From assembly GCA_947488905.1 (NCBI GenBank), contig CANLBJ010000004.1, positions 186,001 to 250,000 on the forward strand: 64,000 bases of DNA, read 5' to 3'. Below the pieces are notes generated by a model that worked only from the letters and a program-made list of their open reading frames with translations, did not search any database and was not told where the DNA came from. Below are positions 7,294-17,030 of this stretch, piece after piece. Both the position numbers and the translations under genes were made by a program. Source of the stretch: Ulvibacter algarum (lineage in GTDB: Bacteria > Bacteroidota > Bacteroidia > Flavobacteriales > Flavobacteriaceae). Position 1 is the first letter of the stretch. Each line of letters opens with the position of its first letter.

Positions 7294-8196
7294 GTGGTAA
7301 AAACAGAGTTTAGCATAAAAGATTTAGAAAATCTAAGCGGTGTAAAGGCACACACTATAAGAATTTGGGAAAAAAGATATAATCTTTTAACCCCAGAAAG
7401 AACTGACACTAATATTAGAATATATAACCTTGACAACTTAAAAAAATTACTTAGTGTTACTCAGCTTTATAACGGAGGTCATAAAATCTCAAAAATAGCA
7501 TCGTTAAGTGATATTGAGATTAATAAGCTCTCAAAAAATAGTGACATTGACACAAAAGACGCTTTTTATATTAACGAGTTTAAAACAGCAATGTTTAGCT
7601 TTGACTATAAACTTTTTGATAAAACGTTTAATGAAATGGAACAAGGTTATTCATTTTATCAATCATTTGTAAAAATAATAATCCCTTTACTAGTAGAAAT
7701 AGGCTATTTATGGCAGATAGGCACTATAGACCCTGTTCACGAACGATACATATCTGAATTAATACGTCAAAAAATCACGATTCATAACGATAAAGCTTTG
7801 GCTAATTTTAAAGAAAAAAGCGATAAAATAATTGCTCTTTACTTGCCTTTTAACGAGATTCACGATCTAGGATTACTCTTTGCACAATATATTGCTATCA
7901 ATGCAGGCGTAAGAACTTTATACTTAGGCAGCAACATCCCTTTAGAAAGTTTAACACACGTCACTAAACACCACGACAATATCATATTTATGACTTACCT
8001 AACCACAGAACCTACTGTTGTTGATGAGTACTTAGTTAATTTTAATAAAAAAGTATGTGCAACAAAGAGCTATGACTTATGGTGTTTAGGATCAAAGGCA
8101 AAAGAGATTAATCAAGCAACAGTAACTAACAATATTAAAGTTTATACAGATATAGAAACTTTTAAAGCTCAAATCAACTCATTAACACATGTCTAA
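7294..8196 (+). CDS. MerR-family regulator with B12-binding-like C-terminal domain
   Basis: 300 aa. Residues 5-73 form a MerR winged helix (FSIKDLENLSGVKAHTIRIW, then RYNLL). The C-terminal part resembles the four-helix plus cobalamin-binding module of CarH/LitR light sensors. The signature residues are altered: after Trp140 the Wx9EH position reads H149-E150-R151, and DxHxxG reads E188-x-H190-x-x-G193, so the lower ligand His is kept but the upper-face EH is not. Starts at GTG 7294 and overlaps crtI by 8 bases, so it heads the crt operon and probably represses it. Whether it binds B12 or senses light is uncertain. Confidence 0.85.
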   Translation: MVKTEFSIKDLENLSGVKAHTIRIWEKRYNLLTPERTDTNIRIYNLDNLKKLLSVTQLYNGGHKISKIASLSDIEINKLSKNSDIDTKDAFYINEFKTAMFSFDYKLFDKTFNEMEQGYSFYQSFVKIIIPLLVEIGYLWQIGTIDPVHERYISELIRQKITIHNDKALANFKEKSDKIIALYLPFNEIHDLGLLFAQYIAINAGVRTLYLGSNIPLESLTHVTKHHDNIIFMTYLTTEPTVVDEYLVNFNKKVCATKSYDLWCLGSKAKEINQATVTNNIKVYTDIETFKAQINSLTHV

Positions 8197-9652
8197 AAAA
8201 ATACTAATAATAGGCGCTGGTTTTTCTTCACTAGCAGCTGCTGCATACTTAGCAAAAGCAGGTAACCAAGTTGTTATATATGAAAAAAATGATACCGTAG
8301 GTGGTAGAGCTAGACAGCTACAACGCGATGGCTTTTCTTTTGACATTGGTCCTACTTGGTACTGGATGCCAGATGTTTTTGAACGGTTTTTTAATGATTT
8401 TAATAAAAAACCATCAGATTATTATGAGCTTATAAAATTGAGCCCTGCGTATTCTGTTTACTTCGGAAATAACGATTACATCACAATTGAGGATACACTA
8501 GAAAAAATTTGCGCCGCTTTTGAAAAAGAAGAACAAGGTAGCTCTATCAAACTCAAAAAATTTATCGCACAAGCACAAGACAACTATAACATTGCTATCA
8601 AAGATTTAGTTTACAGACCTGGAGTTTCACCTCTAGAGTTGGTAACTCCAGCTACAGCAAAAAAAATTGGACAATTTTTTAGTACCATAAGTAAAGATGT
8701 TAGAAAATCTTTTAAAAATCCTAGACTAGTTTCTATTCTAGAATTCCCTGTATTATTTTTGGGTGCAAAGCCTTCAGACACGCCTTCTTTTTATAGTTTC
8801 ATGAACTATGCGGATTTTGGTTTAGGAACCTTTCATCCTAAAGATGGTATGTATACAGTGATAGAAGGTATGAAACACCTAGCTATTGAACTTGGCGTAA
8901 CAATTAACACATCCCAGGATATTTCAGAAATAATTACTGAAAATAATACCGCAACTGGAATTGTTGCAAACGGTAATAAAATTGATGGAGACATTATTTT
9001 AAGTGGTGCAGATTATCACCATACAGAAACCCTTTTACCTAAAAAACTAAGACAATATTCAGAAAAATACTGGGAGTCAAAAACTTTTGCTCCATCTTCA
9101 CTCCTATTTTATGTAGGTTTTGACAAAAAAATAGAAAACGTAGAGCATCACACATTATTTTTTGATGTTGATTTTGCAGCACACGCAAAAGAGATATATG
9201 ACAACCCACAATGGCCTAAAGACCCATTGTTTTATGCTAGTTTCCCTTCAAAAACAGATAGTATTGCAGCACCAGAAGGTAAAGAGGCAGGAATTTTCTT
9301 GATACCATTAGCTCCAGGCTTAGAAGACACTAAAGAACTAAGAGAAAAATATTTTGAAATGATAATGAATCGTTTTGAAAAATTAACAAACCAAGAAGTG
9401 AAAAATAGCGTTATATTTAAAGAGTCTTTTTGTGTTAATGATTTTGTAGAAGCCTATAACTCTTATAAAGGAAATGCTTACGGTCTCGCAAACACGTTAT
9501 TACAAACTGCATTTTTAAGACCTAAATTAAAAAGTAAAAAAGTGAATAATTTATTTTTCACGGGACAATTAACTGTACCAGGACCTGGAGTTCCCCCATC
9601 ATTAATATCTGGGAAACTTGTTGCTGGACTAATAGAAAAAACAGCAAATTGA
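8189..9652 (+). CDS. crtI: Phytoene desaturase CrtI
   Basis: 487 aa. An N-terminal Rossmann FAD-binding motif (GAGFSSLA, residues 9-16) and the C-terminal CrtI signature (GQLTVPGPGVPPSLISG, about 459-475) identify a bacterial phytoene desaturase, which converts phytoene to lycopene in several dehydrogenation steps at the membrane. Length is typical. The ATG lies inside the 3' end of merR and the stop overlaps the crtB start, so translation along the operon is coupled. The downstream cyclase and hydroxylase give zeaxanthin as the likely end product. Confidence 0.95.
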   Translation: MSKKILIIGAGFSSLAAAAYLAKAGNQVVIYEKNDTVGGRARQLQRDGFSFDIGPTWYWMPDVFERFFNDFNKKPSDYYELIKLSPAYSVYFGNNDYITIEDTLEKICAAFEKEEQGSSIKLKKFIAQAQDNYNIAIKDLVYRPGVSPLELVTPATAKKIGQFFSTISKDVRKSFKNPRLVSILEFPVLFLGAKPSDTPSFYSFMNYADFGLGTFHPKDGMYTVIEGMKHLAIELGVTINTSQDISEIITENNTATGIVANGNKIDGDIILSGADYHHTETLLPKKLRQYSEKYWESKTFAPSSLLFYVGFDKKIENVEHHTLFFDVDFAAHAKEIYDNPQWPKDPLFYASFPSKTDSIAAPEGKEAGIFLIPLAPGLEDTKELREKYFEMIMNRFEKLTNQEVKNSVIFKESFCVNDFVEAYNSYKGNAYGLANTLLQTAFLRPKLKSKKVNNLFFTGQLTVPGPGVPPSLISGKLVAGLIEKTAN

Positions 9653-10491
9653 AAGCACTATTTGACAACGTATCAGAAATTTGCAGCAAAAATGTGACGA
9701 ATGCTTACAGCACTTCATTCTCATTAGCTACAAAAATGCTTGCGCCTTCTATAAGACAGGATATTTATAATATTTATGGTTTTGTAAGATTTGCAGACGA
9801 GATTGTAGACACTTTTCATGACTACGATAAAGCAACGCTGTTTGCTAACTTTGACCGTGATATGGATGATGCCTTAAAGCAAAAAATAAGTCTCAATCCT
9901 ATACTTAATTCTTTTCAGCATACAGTAAACAAATATAACATAGACCGCGCTCTTATAGACTCGTTTATGGATAGTATGCGACAAGACCTCACAAAAAGTG
10001 ATTACTTGACCGAAACAGAATACAAGCAATATATTTATGGATCTGCAGATGTTGTGGGCTTAATGTGTCTTAAAGTATTTGTAAAAGGTGATCTTAAAAA
10101 ATTTGAGCAATTAAAAGAATCTGCAATGTCTTTGGGATCTGCTTTTCAGAAAGTAAATTTTTTAAGAGATTTGAAAGATGATTTTGAAGGGCTAAGTCGC
10201 ACGTATTTCCCTAACACAAATCTTAATGCTCTTGATGAAGCATCAAAAAACGCAATTATCAAGGACATTGAAGAAGACTTTGCAAAAGGGTATCAAGGGA
10301 TTTTAATGTTACCCTCAGATGCTAAATTTGGTGTTTTTATGGCCTACAGATATTATAATAAGTTGCTTAAAAAGCTACAAAAAACACCAGCAATAGAAAT
10401 TAAAAACACACGTATTAGAGTTCCTAATTATGAAAAATTTGGCCTCCTAACACGTAGTTATGTTAAGTATCAATTAAAACTAGTAAAATAA
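9649..10491 (+). CDS. crtB: Phytoene synthase CrtB
   Basis: 280 aa. The two Asp-rich substrate-binding motifs of squalene/phytoene synthases are present: DEIVD at 50-54 and RDLKDDF at 173-179. It condenses two geranylgeranyl diphosphates to phytoene. The start is TTG at 9649, overlapping the crtI stop (TTGA); the next Met is too far in to preserve the conserved N-terminal STSFSLATKM region. Three bases separate it from crtZ. Confidence 0.94.
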   Translation: MKALFDNVSEICSKNVTNAYSTSFSLATKMLAPSIRQDIYNIYGFVRFADEIVDTFHDYDKATLFANFDRDMDDALKQKISLNPILNSFQHTVNKYNIDRALIDSFMDSMRQDLTKSDYLTETEYKQYIYGSADVVGLMCLKVFVKGDLKKFEQLKESAMSLGSAFQKVNFLRDLKDDFEGLSRTYFPNTNLNALDEASKNAIIKDIEEDFAKGYQGILMLPSDAKFGVFMAYRYYNKLLKKLQKTPAIEIKNTRIRVPNYEKFGLLTRSYVKYQLKLVK

Positions 10492-10494
10492 ACC

Positions 10495-10944
10495 ATGGAT
10501 ATCTTTCTCTGGATTCTTATCTTTTTAATCACGTTTAGTATTATGGAATTTATGGCGTGGTTCACCCATAAATATGTGATGCACGGTTTTTTGTGGAAAC
10601 TACATGAAGACCACCATCATAAAAAACACAATAGCTGGTGGGAGCGTAATGACTTCTTCTTTATATTTTATGCAGCAGTAAGCATTGGGTGTTTTATATC
10701 TTGGGACTCTTATGGTGTTTGGGCTGGTTTACCCATTGGCCTTGGTATTTTTGCCTATGGCGTTGCATATTTCTTTGTTCACGATATCTTTATACACCAG
10801 CGTTTTAAACTATTTAGAAATGCCAACAACTGGTATGCAAAAGGGATAAGACGTGCGCATAAAATGCATCACAAACATTTAGGAAAAGGAGATGGAGAAT
10901 GTTTTGGGATGTTAGTCCCTCCTTTAAAATACTTTAAAAAATAA
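10495..10944 (+). CDS. crtZ: Beta-carotene hydroxylase CrtZ
   Basis: 149 aa, the usual CrtZ size. A small membrane di-iron enzyme of the fatty-acid-hydroxylase superfamily, with His clusters at H25/H30 (HKYVMH), H37/H40/H41 (HEDHHH), H96/H101 (HDIFIH) and H122/H125/H126 (HKMHH). It hydroxylates the beta-ionone rings of beta-carotene to give zeaxanthin. Hydrophobic segments lie at about 3-22, 53-70 and 76-95. Confidence 0.93.
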   Translation: MDIFLWILIFLITFSIMEFMAWFTHKYVMHGFLWKLHEDHHHKKHNSWWERNDFFFIFYAAVSIGCFISWDSYGVWAGLPIGLGIFAYGVAYFFVHDIFIHQRFKLFRNANNWYAKGIRRAHKMHHKHLGKGDGECFGMLVPPLKYFKK

Positions 10945-10947
10945 ATA

Positions 10948-11664
10948 ATGAAATACTTATACCTCTATCTAAATATAGGGTCTTTTATTATTCCGTTTCT
11001 TTTTAGTTTTCACCCTAAACTTCAGTTTTATAAAAAATGGAAATACTTGTTTCCTGCTATAGGTATTATGATGGCATTTTATATTTCTTGGGACATCATT
11101 TTTACAAATGCAGGTTTCTGGGGTTTTAACGACACTTATATTTCTGGCTACAAGTTATTAAACCTACCCATAGAAGAGTGGTTATTTTTTATCTGTATTC
11201 CTTACGCTTGTTTATTCACCCTTCACTCGCTGTCTTATTTATTACCTAAAATGGTCTTTAATAAACAGAACACCTCTATCATTCATGCGACTCTCGTTAC
11301 CACTATGATTATTTGTTTATGGTTTTATTTTGACAGGTGGTATACGCTCATCAATTTTACTTACACCATAATTTTACTAGGCTTAGTTTACAATAAAATG
11401 CCAAAAAAGTTAGGGCAGTTTTTACCTACATTCTTAATCATTTTACTTCCTTTTTTATTGATAAACGGTGTGCTCACAGGGTCATTTATAGAGAACCAAG
11501 TGGTGTGGTATGATAATACAGAAAACATGGGTATACGCATATTTACCATTCCTGTAGAGGATGCTATGTATGCGCTAGGGATGTTGCTTACGGTATATGT
11601 ACTTATGGAGTTTTTTGAAGCACGAAATTTAAAATCAAATAAAATTTCCGAAGTTAAAAATTAA
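10948..11664 (+). CDS. crtY: Lycopene beta-cyclase, fused CrtYcd type
   Basis: 238 aa, almost entirely transmembrane. It contains two copies of the short cyclase motif: PIEEWLFF at 74-81 and PVEDAMY at 202-208. This is the pattern of the two fused halves (CrtYc plus CrtYd) of the integral-membrane cyclase found in Bacteroidota and archaea, unrelated to the FAD-dependent CrtY/CrtL. It converts lycopene to beta-carotene. Last gene of the operon; its stop abuts the recQ stop on the other strand, with no visible terminator between them. Confidence 0.9.
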   Translation: MKYLYLYLNIGSFIIPFLFSFHPKLQFYKKWKYLFPAIGIMMAFYISWDIIFTNAGFWGFNDTYISGYKLLNLPIEEWLFFICIPYACLFTLHSLSYLLPKMVFNKQNTSIIHATLVTTMIICLWFYFDRWYTLINFTYTIILLGLVYNKMPKKLGQFLPTFLIILLPFLLINGVLTGSFIENQVVWYDNTENMGIRIFTIPVEDAMYALGMLLTVYVLMEFFEARNLKSNKISEVKN

Positions 11665-13857
11665 CTAGTTTGCAACTTCACTAATAAATTTTATACGATA
11701 TAACCTAAGCTCTTCTGTATCATAATCACCGTCAAACTCTTCCATGGCAGACTCAATATCATCTTGTTCTGCCTCTAAGAAATACTCATGAATCTCTTCT
11801 TGTTGATCTTCATCAAGTAAATCATCTACCCAGTAACTAATATTAAGCTTAGTACCGCTATAAACAATAGCTTCCATTTCTTTAATAAGGCCTGGCATCT
11901 CAAGTCCTTTTGAGCTTGCAATGTCTGTTAATGGTAGCTTTCTATCTACATTCTGGATAATGTATAACTTATTAGCACTATTACTTCCAGTAGATTTTAC
12001 TACAAAGTCATCTGGACGCTCTATCTCATTATCTTCAACATATCTAGCAATAAGAGCAACAAATGTTTTACCATACTTTCTGGCTTTTCCTTCTCCTACT
12101 CCATGGACATTTGCCATCTCTTCTAGCGTGATAGGATATTTTAAAGCCATATCATCTAATGATGGATCTTGAAATATAACAAATGGTGGCAGATTCATTT
12201 TATCTGCTACTTTTTTACGCTCTGCTTTTAATAACTTAAATAACTTCTCATCTGCAACAGCACCTCCTTTTTGGTTTACAACAATAGAGTCATCATTTGC
12301 TTCTTTAAAAGAGTGATCTTCTGTCATTAAAAATGACACTGGATTTGCAAGAAATTCGCGACCTCTTTTAGTGACCTTAACGACACCGTAACTTTCAATA
12401 TCTTTCTTTAAATACCCGGCAACTAGCAATTGGCGCAATAAAGCTAACCAATGCACATCTTCTTTATTAGAACCAATCCCAAAAAATTCTTGTTGGTCTG
12501 TTCTATGCGATTTGATCATCGCGTTAGATTTTCCTGTGATTACATTAACCACTTCTTTAGACTTATACTGCTCGTTTGTTTTTGAGATAACAGAGATAAT
12601 CTTAACTGCATCTTCTTTGGCTTCATGTTGTTTTTTAGGATGTCGCATGTTATCATCCATCTGCCCACCATCACCAGTATCTGTGTCAAAATCTTCACCA
12701 AAATAATGTAAAATAAACTTTCTTCGAGACATTGACGTTTCAGCAAAAGCGACCATTTCTTGTAATAAAGCATGACCTATTTCTTGTTCTGCCACAGGTT
12801 TACCGCTCATAAACTTCTCAAGCTTCTCAATATCTTTATAAGAGTAATAAGCTAAACAAATCCCTTCTCCACCATCTCTTCCTGCTCTTCCTGTTTCTTG
12901 ATAATAACTCTCTATACTCTTAGGCATATCATTATGTATCACAAAGCGCACATCTGGTTTGTCAATACCCATCCCAAATGCAATAGTTGCAACCACTACG
13001 TCACACTCTTCCATTAAAAACATGTCTTGATGACGCACACGAGTTTTTGCGTCTAAACCTGCGTGATATGGTACTGCATTAATACCATTAACTTGCAATA
13101 TTTGTGCGAGCTCTTCTACACGTTTACGGCTCAAGCAATAAATAATACCACTCTTACCTTCGTGTTGCTTTACAAAACGTGTAATATCACTATCTACATT
13201 CTTAGTTTTAGGGCGTACTTCATAATACAAGTTAGGCCTATTAAAAGAAGCTTTAAATGTATTTGCAGTAGTCATCCCTAAGTTTTTAAGGATGTCTTCT
13301 TGCACTTTTTCTGTTGCTGTAGCTGTAAGACCTATTATAGGTATGTTATCACCAATACGCTCAATAATACTTTTTAGATTTCTGTACTCTGGCCTAAAGT
13401 CATGACCCCACTCACTTATACAGTGAGCTTCATCAATCGCTAAAAAAGATATGGTTTGATTTTGTAAAAAATCTACATATTCATCTTTTGTCAAAGACTC
13501 TGGAGCAACATACAAGAGTTTTGTAATACCGTTTTCAATATCACTTTTTACTTGTTTAATTTCGGTTTTATTCAGGGATGAGTTAAGTACATGTGCTATA
13601 CCATCATCTGAAGAGATAGAGCGTAATACATCTACTTGGTTTTTCATTAAAGCAATAAGAGGAGATACTACAATAGCAGTTCCTTCATTCATAAGTGCCG
13701 GCAACTGGTAGCAGAGTGATTTTCCTCCACCAGTTGGCATAATTACAAATGTATTCTCTTTATTAAGAATACTTTGTATCACCACTTCTTGTAATCCTTT
13801 GAATTTTGTAAATCCAAAATATTGCTTTAAAGCTGCGTATAAATCAACTTTGGTCAC
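11665..13857 (-). CDS. recQ: ATP-dependent DNA helicase RecQ
   Basis: 730 aa. Helicase core with Walker A TGGGKS (about 42-47) and DEAHCISEW (142-150), then a winged-helix RQC region, an HRDC domain near 525-600 (ending HGVGEGKARKYG) and an acidic C-terminal tail of about 120 residues. A 3'-5' helicase for recombination and repair. The four-Cys zinc site of E. coli RecQ after the helicase core is absent: the HYFGEDFD segment is followed by GDGGQMDDN instead of a CxxC cluster. Upstream DNA (13858-14040) is shared with divergent kdsD. Confidence 0.95.
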   Translation of the reverse strand: MTKVDLYAALKQYFGFTKFKGLQEVVIQSILNKENTFVIMPTGGGKSLCYQLPALMNEGTAIVVSPLIALMKNQVDVLRSISSDDGIAHVLNSSLNKTEIKQVKSDIENGITKLLYVAPESLTKDEYVDFLQNQTISFLAIDEAHCISEWGHDFRPEYRNLKSIIERIGDNIPIIGLTATATEKVQEDILKNLGMTTANTFKASFNRPNLYYEVRPKTKNVDSDITRFVKQHEGKSGIIYCLSRKRVEELAQILQVNGINAVPYHAGLDAKTRVRHQDMFLMEECDVVVATIAFGMGIDKPDVRFVIHNDMPKSIESYYQETGRAGRDGGEGICLAYYSYKDIEKLEKFMSGKPVAEQEIGHALLQEMVAFAETSMSRRKFILHYFGEDFDTDTGDGGQMDDNMRHPKKQHEAKEDAVKIISVISKTNEQYKSKEVVNVITGKSNAMIKSHRTDQQEFFGIGSNKEDVHWLALLRQLLVAGYLKKDIESYGVVKVTKRGREFLANPVSFLMTEDHSFKEANDDSIVVNQKGGAVADEKLFKLLKAERKKVADKMNLPPFVIFQDPSLDDMALKYPITLEEMANVHGVGEGKARKYGKTFVALIARYVEDNEIERPDDFVVKSTGSNSANKLYIIQNVDRKLPLTDIASSKGLEMPGLIKEMEAIVYSGTKLNISYWVDDLLDEDQQEEIHEYFLEAEQDDIESAMEEFDGDYDTEELRLYRIKFISEVAN

Positions 13858-13905
13858 GTGTTAGGTTTTGTTTTATATGGATAATACCTTTAATTGGTCA
13901 AACTG

Positions 13906-13936
13906 TTGTATGAACCTAGCAACAATCGTAATTTTG
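13906..13936 (+). promoter_or_regulatory. Promoter for kdsD operon (TTG-N20-TAATTTTG)
   Basis: TTG at 13906-13908, 20 bases, then TAATTTTG at 13929-13936: an exact fit to the Bacteroidota -33/-7 consensus (TTG, spacer 19-21, TAnnTTTG). It would give a leader of about 100 bases before the GTG at 14041. Confidence 0.6.
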
Positions 13937-14040
13937 TAAACACGAGATTGCTTTAAAAATATTAATATTTAGGTCTAATTATATAATTACTAAATATACT
14001 AAAATAATAAATTATAGCAAGCCAATAAACCCTTAGAGTT

Positions 14041-15006
14041 GTGAACGATTTTAAATCTATTATAAAAAACGCAAAACAAACCATACTTGCAGAGGCTCAA
14101 GCCATTGAGAATCTAGCAACGTTAGTGGACGATTCTTTTGCACAAGCAGTCATAGCCGTACTCCAATCATCTGGTCGTGTTATCGTAACAGGAATAGGCA
14201 AAAGCGCGAATATTGCAACAAAAATTGTTGCCACTTTAAACAGCACTGGAACGCCTGCAATTTTTATGCACGCAGCAGATGCTATTCACGGAGACCTAGG
14301 TACAATTCAAGAAGATGACACTGTGATTTGTATCTCAAAAAGTGGAAATACACCAGAAATAAAAGTACTTGTTCCATTAATTAAGGCAAGAAAAAACAAA
14401 ATAATCGCAATTACATCAAACAAAGATTCATTTTTAGGCGAGCAAGCAGACTATATTTTAAACGCTTATGTAGAGAAAGAAGCCTGTCCTAATAATCTTG
14501 CTCCTACTACAAGCACCACTGCTCAACTAGTAATGGGAGATGCACTGGCAGTATGCTTATTAGAACTAAGAGGTTTTACAAGTAAAGATTTTGCAAAATA
14601 CCACCCAGGTGGCTCATTAGGAAAACAATTGTACCTTAGAGTTAGCGACTTAACAAGCGCAAACGCTTTGCCACAAGTAGCTCCAGAAACTCCAATGAAA
14701 GAAGTCATTGTAGAGATTTCTAAAAGTATGCTTGGTGTAACAGCAGTCATTGACGATGCAAAAATAGTAGGTATTATTACAGATGGAGATTTAAGGCGTA
14801 TGCTCACTAAAGTTGATAGTATGGCAGGATTAACTGCAAAAGATATTATGTCTGTAAACCCTAAACTTATTGATAATGATGCAATGGCAGTAGAAGCTAG
14901 CGCTATGATGGAGACTTATGGCATCACACAAATATTAGCACATAGCAATGGTGTATATAAAGGAGTGGTACACATTCACAATCTTACTAAAGAAGGAATC
15001 TTATAG
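14041..15006 (+). CDS. kdsD: D-arabinose 5-phosphate isomerase (KpsF/GutQ family)
   Basis: 321 aa. SIS domain in the N-terminal ~200 residues (GIGKSANIATK, SKSGNTPE, conserved PTTSTTAQLVMGDALA) followed by two CBS repeats (about 205-321, including GIITDGDLRR). It interconverts ribulose 5-phosphate and arabinose 5-phosphate, the first step to Kdo for LPS. The start is GTG 14041, preceding the conserved N-terminus. Probably co-transcribed with tatC (5-base gap). Confidence 0.93.
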   Translation: MNDFKSIIKNAKQTILAEAQAIENLATLVDDSFAQAVIAVLQSSGRVIVTGIGKSANIATKIVATLNSTGTPAIFMHAADAIHGDLGTIQEDDTVICISKSGNTPEIKVLVPLIKARKNKIIAITSNKDSFLGEQADYILNAYVEKEACPNNLAPTTSTTAQLVMGDALAVCLLELRGFTSKDFAKYHPGGSLGKQLYLRVSDLTSANALPQVAPETPMKEVIVEISKSMLGVTAVIDDAKIVGIITDGDLRRMLTKVDSMAGLTAKDIMSVNPKLIDNDAMAVEASAMMETYGITQILAHSNGVYKGVVHIHNLTKEGIL

Positions 15007-15011
15007 TCTTT

Positions 15012-15848
15012 ATGAAAACACAACCGCAAATAGAAGCGCCAGAAAAAGAAATGTCTTTTCTAGATCATCTAGAAGAATTAAGATGGCATTTAATAAGATC
15101 TACAATCGCCGTAGTAATTATTGGCATCGCAGCTTTTATAGCAAAAGGATTCATTTTTGATGGCATACTTTTGTGGCCCAAAAGTGCAAGTTTCCCTACA
15201 TACCAGTTTCTTTGCAATGCAGCAAGACTTATAGGCTTAGAGAGTTTCTGTTTTACAGAGATGCCATTTGCTATTCAGAGTAGGACCATGGCGGGACAGT
15301 TTTCTGCCCATATCTGGACCTCAATTACAGCAGGTATCATCGTAGCATTCCCTTATATTATCTATGAGTTTTACAAATTTGTGAGCCCGGGACTTCACGA
15401 GAACGAACGTAGAAGCAGTAAAGGATTTATCTTTGCAGCCTCTTTATTATTTTTCTCTGGAGTACTCTTTGGTTATTTTATAGTAACTCCATTATCCATA
15501 AACTTTTTAGGAACGTACCAAGTAAGTGAAACAGTACTTAATGAGTTTGACCTTGACAGCTATATAGGACTAGTAAGAGCCTCTGTACTCGCTTGTGGTA
15601 TTGTTTTTGAACTACCTATTATCATTTACTTTTTGACTAAAATAGGATTAGTAACTCCAGAAATACTTCGGAAATATCGAAAATTTGCACTTGTGCTTGT
15701 TTTGATACTTTCTGCAGTAATCACACCACCAGATATTGCTAGTCAAGTAATTGTGGCAGTACCAGTCCTTATATTATATGAAGTAAGTATTTTTATTAGT
15801 AGAGGCGTAATACGCAGACAAGAAAAAGCAGCTAAACAAACCGCTTAA
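15012..15848 (+). CDS. tatC: Sec-independent protein translocase TatC
   Basis: 278 aa, six predicted membrane helices. The N-terminus has the family signature (MSFLDHLEELRWHLIRS, about 13-29), and the conserved FxxYExxxFxxPGL-like segment appears as IIYEFYKFVSPGLHENER. TatC recognises twin-arginine signal peptides and forms the translocase with TatA/B-type proteins encoded elsewhere. Downstream gene begins 10 bases after the stop. Confidence 0.95.
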   Translation: MKTQPQIEAPEKEMSFLDHLEELRWHLIRSTIAVVIIGIAAFIAKGFIFDGILLWPKSASFPTYQFLCNAARLIGLESFCFTEMPFAIQSRTMAGQFSAHIWTSITAGIIVAFPYIIYEFYKFVSPGLHENERRSSKGFIFAASLLFFSGVLFGYFIVTPLSINFLGTYQVSETVLNEFDLDSYIGLVRASVLACGIVFELPIIIYFLTKIGLVTPEILRKYRKFALVLVLILSAVITPPDIASQVIVAVPVLILYEVSIFISRGVIRRQEKAAKQTA

Positions 15849-15858
15849 TTAAACCTAA

Positions 15859-16206
15859 ATGAATCAAGTAGAAGAATTTAACGCATACCGTTCTAAAATG
15901 AACGCGCGTATATTAGAAGACAATAACAAGATTGTAAAACGTATTTTTAATCTTGACACAAATGCATTTACAGACGGCGCATTGCCTAAAAAAACAAAAG
16001 AACTTTTAGGTCTAGGAAACTCATTAGTACTCCGTTGTGATGACTGCGTGAAGTATCACCTAGAAGCCTGCAGCGAACTCAACGTAAGCACAGATGAACT
16101 AGTAGAAGCAATGAGCGTTTCCCTACTAGTAGGTGGTACTATTATGATCCCACACCTTCGTAGAGCCTATGAATACTGGGATGCTTTACAAGAGCTAAAA
16201 AAGTAA
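15859..16206 (+). CDS. Carboxymuconolactone decarboxylase (AhpD-like) family protein
   Basis: 115 aa, all-alpha CMD family. The redox-type motif C60-x-x-C63-x-x-x-H67 (RCDDCVKYHLEAC) matches the AhpD-like CxxCxxxH signature, so a peroxidase or thiol-disulfide activity is more likely than decarboxylation. Located between tatC and lptB in one transcriptional direction. Specific substrate unknown. Confidence 0.85.
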   Translation: MNQVEEFNAYRSKMNARILEDNNKIVKRIFNLDTNAFTDGALPKKTKELLGLGNSLVLRCDDCVKYHLEACSELNVSTDELVEAMSVSLLVGGTIMIPHLRRAYEYWDALQELKK

Positions 16207-16262
16207 TTTTCACTTCGGAAATTTTAATAGTATTTTTAACGTTATAGGTAAAAGCAACTCTT

Positions 16263-17009
16263 ATGAAACTTAAAGCAGAAAATTTAATGAAATCCTACAA
16301 AGGCCGAAAGGTTGTTAAAGGGATTACTGTAGAAGTAAATCAAGGAGAAATTGTAGGACTACTAGGACCTAATGGTGCTGGTAAAACAACATCGTTTTAT
16401 ATGATTGTTGGTCTAATTAAACCTAACGGCGGTACCATACATCTTGACGGTACAGAAATTACAAAATACCCAATGTACAAACGTGCACAAAACGGTATTG
16501 GGTATCTAGCTCAAGAAGCATCTGTATTTAGAAAACTAAGCGTTGAAGACAACATCTTAAGTGTATTACAGATGACAAAACTCTCTAAAAAAGAGCAAAA
16601 AGCTAAAATGGAATCGCTTATAGAGGAGTTTGGTTTAGGTCACATACGTAAAAACCGAGGGGATCTTTTAAGTGGTGGAGAACGAAGACGTACAGAGATT
16701 GCAAGAGCCTTAGCCACAGACCCTAATTTCATACTACTTGATGAACCTTTTGCAGGTGTAGATCCAGTTGCCGTAGAAGACATACAGCGCATCATTGCAA
16801 AGCTTAAAAACAAAAACATAGGTATTCTTATTACAGATCACAACGTACAAGAAACACTAGCCATCACAGACAGAACTTATTTAATGTTCGAAGGCAGCAT
16901 TTTAAAGCACGGAATACCTGAAGAACTCGCTGCAGATGAGATGGTACGTAAAGTATATCTAGGTCAAAACTTTGAGTTGAGAAAAACCAAGCTTGATTTT
17001 AATGCTTAG
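16263..17009 (+). CDS. lptB: LPS export ABC transporter ATPase LptB
   Basis: 248 aa. Walker [10 protein letters not shown] at 35-43, Q-loop, signature LSGGERRR, Walker [14 protein letters not shown] and a switch His in LITDHNV. The [14 protein letters not shown] and [12 protein letters not shown] wording is typical of LptB rather than generic ABC ATPases. It powers LPS extraction from the inner membrane with LptF/G. Its clustering with kdsD fits LPS assembly. Confidence 0.93.
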   Translation: MKLKAENLMKSYKGRKVVKGITVEVNQGEIVGLLGPNGAGKTTSFYMIVGLIKPNGGTIHLDGTEITKYPMYKRAQNGIGYLAQEASVFRKLSVEDNILSVLQMTKLSKKEQKAKMESLIEEFGLGHIRKNRGDLLSGGERRRTEIARALATDPNFILLDEPFAGVDPVAVEDIQRIIAKLKNKNIGILITDHNVQETLAITDRTYLMFEGSILKHGIPEELAADEMVRKVYLGQNFELRKTKLDFNA

Positions 17010-17030
17010 TAAGTAATTTTTGACATACAA

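Noticed and set aside
12512-12773. Frames on both strands within recQ
   Set aside because: Shadows of the conserved RecQ coding sequence.
14948-15160. 70-codon plus-strand frame across kdsD end and tatC start
   Set aside because: Overlaps two well-supported genes in another frame; composition not protein-like.
15859-16206. Carboxymuconolactone decarboxylase activity in aromatic degradation
   Set aside because: No aromatic-degradation genes nearby and the CxxCxxxH motif points to AhpD-like redox chemistry.
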